From Guyparkeria sp016278265 (lineage in GTDB: Bacteria; Pseudomonadota; Gammaproteobacteria; Halothiobacillales; Halothiobacillaceae), in NCBI RefSeq assembly GCF_044582145.1, contig NZ_JBDODO010000021.1: a DNA stretch of 15,676 nucleotides; one strand, 5' to 3'. This document shows, one piece after another, positions 7,192-13,015 of the stretch (positions are counted from its first letter, which is position 1; every line of letters begins with the position of its first letter). Made by a program: the position numbers and the translations under genes. The notes beneath the pieces were generated by a model. It did not search any database and was not told where the DNA came from. It saw only the letters and a list, made by a program, of their open reading frames with translations.

Positions 7192-8603
7192 GCGAGAAAC
7201 GCCGAAAGACGCTCGAGGAACGTGGCTTCGAAGGGGTGGGGCGGTTGACCACGTCGAGACGGGCCTCGGCTGGCGAATCGGGCTACCAGGGCCGTCCGCG
7301 CGACGAACGCCCCGGTCCCTGGGCCGCTCAGGCGGGGTGGGCGCAGGTGCAACAGAACCCGGTGCGTGCCCGTGCCTTGCTCTACACCCTGTTTTTCGCC
7401 CTGATCGCGCTGATTGTCTGGGCGGGCTTTGCGGAACTCGACGAGGTGACGCGGGGCCAGGGCAAGGTGATTCCGTCACAGAAGACCCAACTCGTGCAGT
7501 CGCTCGATGGCGGCACGATCCGGGAAATCCTGGTGAGCGAGGGCGATTTTGTCGAGCAGGGCGACTTGCTGGTGACGATCGACCAGACGCGCTCCATGTC
7601 GAGCCTGCGTGAAAACCAGGCCAAGAGCCAGGCACTGCGGGCCGAGGTGGCCCGCCTGGTCGCGCTGACCGGCGAGGAGCCTTTGACGTTTCCCGCGGAT
7701 CTCGAACGCGAGGCCCCCGAGTTCATCGCCCGGGAACGACGTCTGTACGAATCCAGTCGACGCGAGCTGGAAGAGCAGGTCTCGATTCATCGGGAACAGT
7801 TGGAGCAACGTCGACAGGATCTGCGCGAGGCCGAGGCGGCCCGCACGCAACATGCCCGAGCGCTCAATCTCATCCGACGTGAGCTGAACGTCACGCGGCC
7901 ACTGCTCAACTCCGGGGCTGTCTCCGACATCGACATCATCCGGCTCGAACGCGACGAGGCCAACACCCTCGGCGAAATGTCGCGTGCGGAGGCGGCGATC
8001 ACGCGGGCAAAATCCGCCATCGAGGAGGCAACAGGCCGGATCGAAGAGGTGCGCTTGAATGCCTTCAATCGCTGGCGCGCCGAACTGGCCGACGCCAGCG
8101 CTCGCCTCGAGGCCCTGGGCGAAGCCGAGGTGGGTCTGGTCGACCGGGTAGAGCAGACCCGGGTGAGGGCACCGATGGATGGCACCGTGCAGCGCCTGTT
8201 CGTCAACACCACCGGCGGTGTCGTGGGACCGGGACGCGAGATTCTCGAGATCACGCCGACAAACGACAAGCTGTTGGTGGAGGCGCGCATCAATCCCAAG
8301 GACATCGCTTACCTCCGGCCGGGGTTGCCCGCCAAGGTCAAGTTGAGTGCCTACGATTTCACGCGTTTCGGGGGGCTGGAGGCGTCCGTGACGCACATCA
8401 GCTCGGACACCATTACCGACGAGGACGACAACACCTTCTATCTCGTGCGCCTGGAAACGCGTGAAACGGGCTTCTCGGCGGAGCAGCCCATCCTGCCCGG
8501 GATGGTCGCCGAGGTGGATATCCTCACGGGCAAGAAGACGGTGTTGGAATATCTCCTCAAACCGGTACTGCGTGCCTTCTCTCAATCGATGACAGAGCGA
8601 TGA
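7188..8603 (+). CDS. lapC: HlyD-family membrane fusion protein of the Lap secretion system
   Basis: The 471-residue periplasmic adaptor links the LapB ATPase to the LapE channel. It has a cytoplasmic N-terminal segment of about 60 residues, one membrane helix (about 63-84, ALLYTLFFALIALIVWAGFA), and a first lipoyl half with GQGKVIPSQKTQLVQSLDGG. A long coiled-coil hairpin follows (roughly 170-310, rich in Glu, Arg, Ala and Leu). The second lipoyl half reads VRAPMDGTVQRLFVNTTGG, and a beta-barrel precedes the HlyD C-terminal signature GMVAEVDILTGKKTVLEYLL, KPVLRAF. Length and layout are standard for RTX exporters. The ATG overlaps the lapB stop by 4 nt, and its own stop overlaps the next gene by 4 nt, indicating translational coupling across the operon. 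Confidence 0.95.
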   Translation: MSEKRRKTLEERGFEGVGRLTTSRRASAGESGYQGRPRDERPGPWAAQAGWAQVQQNPVRARALLYTLFFALIALIVWAGFAELDEVTRGQGKVIPSQKTQLVQSLDGGTIREILVSEGDFVEQGDLLVTIDQTRSMSSLRENQAKSQALRAEVARLVALTGEEPLTFPADLEREAPEFIARERRLYESSRRELEEQVSIHREQLEQRRQDLREAEAARTQHARALNLIRRELNVTRPLLNSGAVSDIDIIRLERDEANTLGEMSRAEAAITRAKSAIEEATGRIEEVRLNAFNRWRAELADASARLEALGEAEVGLVDRVEQTRVRAPMDGTVQRLFVNTTGGVVGPGREILEITPTNDKLLVEARINPKDIAYLRPGLPAKVKLSAYDFTRFGGLEASVTHISSDTITDEDDNTFYLVRLETRETGFSAEQPILPGMVAEVDILTGKKTVLEYLLKPVLRAFSQSMTER

Positions 8604-9274
8604 CTGCCACAAGACACCTTTTTTTGACCGAGCCCGGGTTTCGTACCTCGCGATGGCAGAGCGCCTTTCCGGACGCCTCGGTGGTCGAGTCGACCGAATC
8701 GATCGCCGCGCTCGTTGGGAAACCACCGAGCGGGCAGTCCACGTTCGCCTGGGTGTTGACCGGGCAAAGCGGCTGGCAGCGAGCGATCGAGAGCCTGGTG
8801 GAGGCGGGGGTAAGCGTGATTGCGATGAGCCGTCAGCCCGACATGAATGAGCTCCGGACCGCGCTTGGCCTGGGTGCCCGCGGTTACGTGCATGCCGTCT
8901 CCCCACCGGGGTTGCTGACTCAAGCCGCCCAGGCGGTGCAGTCCGGCGGCATGTGGTTACCTGCGGAGGTGGTGAACGCGGTGGTCCGGGTATTGTCGAC
9001 CACGTTGGACGGTGACGAGAACGTTCCGCGGGCCGACGATGCGCATCTGGCCAGCCTGACGGAGCGTGAACGCGCGGTGGCCCAAGCGGTGGCCTCGGGG
9101 CTCAGCAACAAGGAGGTGGCCCGCCGGCTCGAGATCACCGAGCGAACCGTCAAGGCTCACCTGAGCTCAGCCTTCCGCAAACTCGGCGTCCGTGATCGAA
9201 TGCAATTGGTGGTCCGGTTGCGGGTGGCAACGGATGGGAAAACGATGTCGTCTGATCGGCTCAGGGGTGCTTAA
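8600..9274 (+). CDS. NarL/LuxR-type transcriptional regulator with a pseudo-receiver domain
   Basis: The 224-residue protein ends in a LuxR-type helix-turn-helix (about 153-210: LTERERAVAQAVASGLSNKE, then RTVKAHLSSAFRKLGVRDR). The first 130 residues have the outline of a response-regulator receiver, for example VSVIAMSRQPDMNELRTALG, then LGARGYVHAVSPPGLLTQAA. The phosphorylation residues are missing, however. The beta-3 aspartate position reads WVLTGQ, with Thr in place of Asp; the conserved Lys of the GYLxK motif is Ala in GYVHAV; and only one acidic residue remains at the end of beta-1 (FLTEPG). It is therefore probably not controlled by a histidine kinase. It overlaps lapC by 4 nt (ATGA). 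It may regulate the adhesin or secretion genes, but the target is not shown by the sequence. Confidence 0.88.
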   Translation: MTATRHLFLTEPGFRTSRWQSAFPDASVVESTESIAALVGKPPSGQSTFAWVLTGQSGWQRAIESLVEAGVSVIAMSRQPDMNELRTALGLGARGYVHAVSPPGLLTQAAQAVQSGGMWLPAEVVNAVVRVLSTTLDGDENVPRADDAHLASLTERERAVAQAVASGLSNKEVARRLEITERTVKAHLSSAFRKLGVRDRMQLVVRLRVATDGKTMSSDRLRGA

Positions 9275-9639
9275 TGGGCAGTGTCTACGTCAAGCGTGAC
9301 GATAGTGGGGAAATCGTCAAGTTGGGACGGGAGCCGGAGCCGGGAATGACGGAGACGCTTTCGATCGATGACCCCGACGTTCAGCGGCTTCTCGATCTGT
9401 CGCGCGGGACTGAGCCTGCCGCGGTTGCCGAGGCCTTGCAACGCTCGGATGCCGAGCTCGTCCGAGTGGTCGAGGACCTGACCAACCTCCTGATCGAAAA
9501 AGGCGTGATCCGGTTTACCGAGCTTCCCGCCGCGGCCCAGCGCAAGCTTCTCGATCGCCGCCAGCTGCGCCGTGATCGCAAGGCCCTGGACCTGCTCGCC
9601 GGAACCGAGGACAACGGCGACGATCGCTTCATGCCCTGA
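9274..9639 (+). CDS. Small conserved protein of unknown function in the Lap operon
   Basis: A 121-residue acidic and basic soluble protein without signal peptide or membrane segment. It begins with a short beta-like stretch (GSVYVKRDDSGEIVKL), then DDPDVQRLLDL, a helix SDAELVRVVEDLTNLLIEKG, and a C-terminal block VIRFTELPAAAQRKLLDRRQ followed by charged residues. From memory, similar small proteins in Pseudomonas, Vibrio and Shewanella carry the misleading label 'tryptophan synthase subunit beta-like'; nothing here resembles TrpB. The start shares one base with the preceding stop (TAATG), and AGGGG lies 6 nt upstream, so it is translationally coupled to the regulator. Its place at the end of the secretion operon suggests a link to the adhesin system, but no function is known. 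Confidence 0.85.
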   Translation: MGSVYVKRDDSGEIVKLGREPEPGMTETLSIDDPDVQRLLDLSRGTEPAAVAEALQRSDAELVRVVEDLTNLLIEKGVIRFTELPAAAQRKLLDRRQLRRDRKALDLLAGTEDNGDDRFMP

Positions 9640-9648
9640 CCGCCGTTT

Positions 9649-9668
9649 CGGCACGGGACGCCGTGTCG
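9649..9668. terminator. Candidate terminator hairpin between convergent operons
   Basis: CGGCACGG and CCGTGTCG form 8 pairs (one G-T) around GACG in the 60-bp gap between the secretion operon (stop 9639, plus strand) and lapD (stop 9702-9700, minus strand). TTTCG before and CGAAA after the repeat could extend it or supply short T-runs on either strand. The position is right for a bidirectional terminator, but T-tracts are weak. Confidence 0.35.
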
Positions 9669-9699
9669 GCACGAAAGCCCTTTCCAGCGGGGCGTTCGT

Positions 9700-11640
9700 T
9701 CAGCCGGGGACGCCGGGCCCACTGGCGCCATCGACACCCAGTTCCCCTAGTACCGCGAGTTCTTCGTTCGAGCGTACGCCATCGGCGATTACGGTCAGGC
9801 CAATGGCGTGGGCCATGCCGGTAATGCCGCGCAGGTAATTCCGGTTGGATTCGCTGCCCGCCAGATCGGTGGTCAACGAGCGGTCCAGCTTGAGGTAGAC
9901 CAGGCCGAGCTCGTGCAGGGCATCGATATCCGTCAAGGCCAGGCCCGCTTTCTCGATGCCGATCCGGTAGCCCAGGGGGACAGCCGCCGCGCAAAACTCG
10001 CGGAAGGCGGCCGGGTGGTCGATCACCGCCCGCTCGGCCATCTCGATCGAGACGCGCCCCGCCTGGCGGGTGTACGAGGTCAGCAGGGCCATCAACCGGC
10101 TTCTTGCAGACTCGTCCAGAAGGCTTTCGATCGAGAGGTTGACGGCAACCGGCTCGCCGTTGTCCTCGTGGGTCAATCGGTCCAGTTCGCTTGCGAGCAC
10201 CGCCAGGTCGAGTTGCGGCAGCAGCCCCAGCCGGCGCGCCCAAGGCAGGAACTGACCGGCCGTCCACGTCGTGCTTTCGTTGTCGAGTCGGACCATCGCC
10301 TCGTGATGGATCAAGCGGCCGTCGATGTGTCGGGTAGCGAAATGAACGGCGTGGATATGCTGCTCACCAATGGCCGTGGCAAGGATCTCGCGCCATTCGT
10401 CGCTGCCATGCATTCGATCGGCATCGCTTGTTGGTGTGGTGCGTTCCAGGCAGGTCGTTTGCTGGTGCTCGGCGCGGGCGAGGGCATCGTCGAGGCGGAT
10501 CAGGATGGCCGAACGCTCGTCTGCGGAGCCGAAGATATCCGCGGAGAGGGCGAAACGAAGCGCCACGGTCTCGGAATGGCGTGCGACCAGATCATGCATC
10601 GTCGCCTCGAGCCGCGTTGCAATGGCTGAGATGTCCAGAATATCGGTGAGGATGAGTGCGAAATCGCTTCCGTTCAGGCGGGCGATGTGGTCATCGGTGA
10701 ACTGATCGCCGTGGTCGCGGGCGACCTGGTCAAGGCGCACGGTGACCTCGCGGATCAGGGTGTCGGTCTCCTGACGGCCGAGCTGGCGGTTGACGTCGGC
10801 CAGATCGACCACCCTGACCAGGAATATCCCGTGGTGACGGTTGGGGTCGTCATCGGCGAGCAGGGCGGCCAGCACGTCGTCGAACCGGCTGCGGTTGCCG
10901 ACGCCGGTAAGGGAATCGCGCTGCAATCGCTGACGCATCTCCTCGAGCCGGGCGCGTTCCTGGCCCAGCATCTCGCGCACGCGCCCGGCGAGGATATTCA
11001 TGGCCCTGACCACTCGGCGGAACTCCAGCGTCCGTGGCTCGGACGTGGTGATGAAACGCTGGTTGCCGATGGCCTCGGCCTGGCGGACGACGTCATCGAG
11101 CGGTCGCGTGAGCGATTTGAGAACGAACGAACCGAGCAGACCAAGGACCGCGGCGATGCCGAGGAACCAGAGGAACAACTCGACAGTCGTGTCCCAGAGC
11201 GCCTCGAGGGCAAAGCCGCTGAGGCTTTCGACGTACAAGGTGCCGTATTGTTGCCAGCCGTCCGGGATCTGCGCGACGCCCGGGGCGACTTCCAATGCGG
11301 CAAGGTCGGCAAACCAGCCCGGTACGTCGCCCGCGCCGTCTGAGTCTCGGCTCCGTGAGGCGATGGGGTCGCCTGCAGGGCCAATGATTTCCAGACGCTG
11401 GTAGTGCCCGGTGTCGAATTGCGCCGCAATCATCAGCTCGATCAGGACGGGGTCCTTTTCCACCTGGGAAAGCGTCAGGGCCAGGGTGTTGGCATTGTCG
11501 ATATTCTTGAGGTGCAGTTGCTCCTCGAAATAGGCGCGCGCGCTGTGGAAGCTGATCGCGAGGCTGCTGAGGAACGCGAGGATCATCACCGAGACAATCG
11601 CGATCCAGAGTTGTCGGTTCAATGCCATGGCGGGACTCAC
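9700..11640 (-). CDS. lapD: LapD-type c-di-GMP receptor with degenerate GGDEF and EAL domains
   Basis: The 646-residue inner membrane protein should sense cytoplasmic c-di-GMP and hold LapG in the periplasm. It has a membrane helix (about 12-33), a periplasmic LapD/MoxY-type domain to about 150, a second helix (FLWFLGIAAVLGLLGSFVL), a HAMP linker, a GGDEF-like domain and an EAL-like domain. The GGDEF site reads NGSDF (323-327), so cyclase activity is not expected. In the EAL domain EAMVR (447-451) and KLD remain, but the metal-binding DDFG segment is replaced by IEKAG (Glu563, Lys564), so hydrolysis is unlikely. A periplasmic Trp129 in DGWQQYG would be residue 125 from the internal ATG (11628), the number I recall for the LapG-contacting Trp of P. 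fluorescens LapD. The GTG start at 11640 overlaps the lapG stop by 4 nt; the ATG four codons later is equally possible. Confidence 0.94.
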   Translation of the reverse strand: MSPAMALNRQLWIAIVSVMILAFLSSLAISFHSARAYFEEQLHLKNIDNANTLALTLSQVEKDPVLIELMIAAQFDTGHYQRLEIIGPAGDPIASRSRDSDGAGDVPGWFADLAALEVAPGVAQIPDGWQQYGTLYVESLSGFALEALWDTTVELFLWFLGIAAVLGLLGSFVLKSLTRPLDDVVRQAEAIGNQRFITTSEPRTLEFRRVVRAMNILAGRVREMLGQERARLEEMRQRLQRDSLTGVGNRSRFDDVLAALLADDDPNRHHGIFLVRVVDLADVNRQLGRQETDTLIREVTVRLDQVARDHGDQFTDDHIARLNGSDFALILTDILDISAIATRLEATMHDLVARHSETVALRFALSADIFGSADERSAILIRLDDALARAEHQQTTCLERTTPTSDADRMHGSDEWREILATAIGEQHIHAVHFATRHIDGRLIHHEAMVRLDNESTTWTAGQFLPWARRLGLLPQLDLAVLASELDRLTHEDNGEPVAVNLSIESLLDESARSRLMALLTSYTRQAGRVSIEMAERAVIDHPAAFREFCAAAVPLGYRIGIEKAGLALTDIDALHELGLVYLKLDRSLTTDLAGSESNRNYLRGITGMAHAIGLTVIADGVRSNEELAVLGELGVDGASGPGVPG

Positions 11641-12359
11641 TCATTCTGCCGTATCGAGGTGTCGCTGGAATCCGTGGGCGCGGACAGGTAGATGCCTTCC
11701 TCCTGCGTGCGTTGCAGCACGTCGCGCCAGCGGGAAAGACGGTCGGTGGCTCGGGCTGCCGGACGTGCCTGGCCGCCTACCCAAAGCCCTTCACTGTTGA
11801 AACTGAAGACAGGGGTCAGGTCCGGGCGCTGGCCGGCCGGGGCGATCAGGCGCACCAGGCTGTCGAGGATCAGCGGTTCGGCCTGCGGTTCCGGATAGTA
11901 GCCGAGCACCATGTGGGCCCGACTGCCCCCTCCCATTCGGGCACGAACGTAGATCAGGCGTAGCTGGCGGTTTTTGATGCCGGCCTCGCGGAGCATCACG
12001 TACTTTGCGATGGCGAAGTCCTCGCAGTCGCCCGCGCCATGCCCGATGGTCTCCACCGGGGAGGCCCAGTAGTCGGCACGCCCCCAAAGCTGGTCATCCT
12101 CCACGTAGCGAATCCGGCGGTTGAAGAAGGTGTTGACGTGTTCGACTCGTTCGTGAGGCTCGAGATGGCTGGTGTCATCAAGCATCTGCTCGAGCTCGTC
12201 GATCACTAACGCTCGGTCTGCGCCGAATCGCTCCAAGACTTCGGCCTTGAGTGTGCCGAAATCGGTGCGCACCTCGGCCTGTCCGAATCCATGAATCATC
12301 ATGGCGAGACCGAGCGCAATCGCGGCGACGATCAGTCGGGTTGTCCCAGATGCCGGCAT
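11637..12359 (-). CDS. lapG: LapG-type periplasmic cysteine protease (bacterial transglutaminase-like)
   Basis: The 240-residue enzyme cleaves the N-terminal retention region of the giant adhesin and releases it from the surface when c-di-GMP is low. A signal peptide is visible (TTRLIVAAIALGLAMMIHG, cleavage near GQA at about 28). The catalytic triad is Cys112 in GDCEDFAIAKY, His149 in RAHMVLGYY and Asp166 in LILDSL. The spacings of 37 and 17 residues equal those of P. fluorescens LapG (135/172/189, as I recall). Asp111 and Glu113 beside the cysteine match the calcium-binding pair of LapG. The family is the transglutaminase-like BTLCP/DUF920 group. It lies directly downstream of the adhesin gene and overlaps lapD by 4 nt (GTGA), so protease and inhibitor-receptor are co-translated. 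The Shine-Dalgarno site before the ATG is weak. Confidence 0.95.
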   Translation of the reverse strand: MPASGTTRLIVAAIALGLAMMIHGFGQAEVRTDFGTLKAEVLERFGADRALVIDELEQMLDDTSHLEPHERVEHVNTFFNRRIRYVEDDQLWGRADYWASPVETIGHGAGDCEDFAIAKYVMLREAGIKNRQLRLIYVRARMGGGSRAHMVLGYYPEPQAEPLILDSLVRLIAPAGQRPDLTPVFSFNSEGLWVGGQARPAARATDRLSRWRDVLQRTQEEGIYLSAPTDSSDTSIRQNE

Positions 12360-12389
12360 GCGCGCCGTCCCGTGAGGTCAGATTCAGGT

Positions 12390-12413
12390 GCACCCAAGTT
12401 GGGCCGAGGGTGC
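12390..12413 (-). other. Small hairpin in the lapG leader
   Basis: GCACCC and GGGTGC (6 bp) enclose 12 nt, ending about 30 nt upstream of the lapG ATG. It may modulate lapG translation or be incidental; no regulatory motif was recognised. Confidence 0.25.
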
Positions 12414-12482
12414 GGGGCGCCGGTGGATGAGCCCATGGCGGATCATCACTCCGGTACCGGCACGCCCGGCTATCTTGAGAAC

Positions 12483-12533
12483 GGGCGGGATGCGATGCGC
12501 CGATCCGTAGATCGTCGTGATCGCATCCCGCCC
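12483..12533 (-). terminator. Long hairpin downstream of the adhesin gene
   Basis: A perfect 14-bp inverted repeat (GGGCGGGATGCGAT / ATCGCATCCCGCCC) is separated by 23 nt, which themselves contain CGATC-CGTA-GATCG (12501-12514). The hairpin begins 50 nt after the adhesin stop codon and lies 124 nt before lapG. No T-run follows on the minus strand, so it may stall or partly terminate transcription or protect the adhesin mRNA 3' end. An alternative stem, GCCCG (12464-12468) with CGGGC (12482-12486), uses part of the same arm, which would allow two exclusive folds. With the palindrome CCGGTACCGG at 12451-12460, this is most of what the 224-bp adhesin-lapG gap holds. Confidence 0.55.
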
Positions 12534-12583
12534 AATCGTACCCCACCTCGTGGTCTTCGACACCGTCTGGTGCCGTTACCGGC

Positions 12584-13015
12584 TCAGGTGTCGATCTTCA
12601 GTTGACCGCTGTCGAGCATGTTCTGGATCAGCTCGTCGGAGTTGGTCGCGCCACCGAAGTCGCTGAACGACTTGTCTTGCAAGGTGATCGTCTGCGTTGC
12701 CCCGTCCGACCCACCGTCGTGCGTGACCTGGAAGACCAGATCGTCGCCATCCTGTGCCACCGACAGGAAGTCGCCGATGGGCTGCTCGGTTTCATCGACG
12801 AGCAGATCGCGCAGGTCGAGCACATCGTTGCCGGTGCCGAAATCCGTGATGACGTCATTGGCCGGTGCATTCGTGTCGCCCTGGTCGGCCAGGGTCCACT
12901 TGAAGACATCGTCGCCGAGCCCGCCGGTGAGCGTATCGTCGCCAGCCAAGCCCGCGAACGCCTCGTCAGCATCGCCACCCACAAGAAGCGCGTCGTCGCC
13001 CTCTGTGCCGATCAC
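12584..13015 (-). other. RTX nonapeptides and C-terminal type I secretion signal domain
   Basis: Sub-region of the adhesin. Calcium-binding glycine/aspartate repeats (GTEGDDALL, GGDADEAF, GLAGDDTLT, GGLGDDVFK) lead into FKWTLADQG, NDVITDFGTGNDVLDLRDLL, then LSVAQDGDDLVFQV and TITLQDKSF. This is the pattern of the type I secretion target domain of the VCA0849 subclass. The tail, LIQNMLDSGQLKIDT, is the likely secretion signal. Only two to three nonapeptides are present, which is short for an RTX block. Confidence 0.85.

Noticed and set aside
7476..8906. Long antisense open frame opposite lapC and the regulator gene
   Set aside because: Spans two coupled genes on the other strand and has no domain pattern; shadow frame.
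9274..9639. Label 'tryptophan synthase subunit beta' for the 121-residue protein
   Set aside because: Too short, with no PLP-binding lysine motif or TrpB fold elements; the label in relatives looks like propagated misannotation.
9700..11640. Active diguanylate cyclase or phosphodiesterase
   Set aside because: NGSDF replaces GGDEF and IEKAG replaces the EAL DDFG segment; LapD-type receptor fits better.
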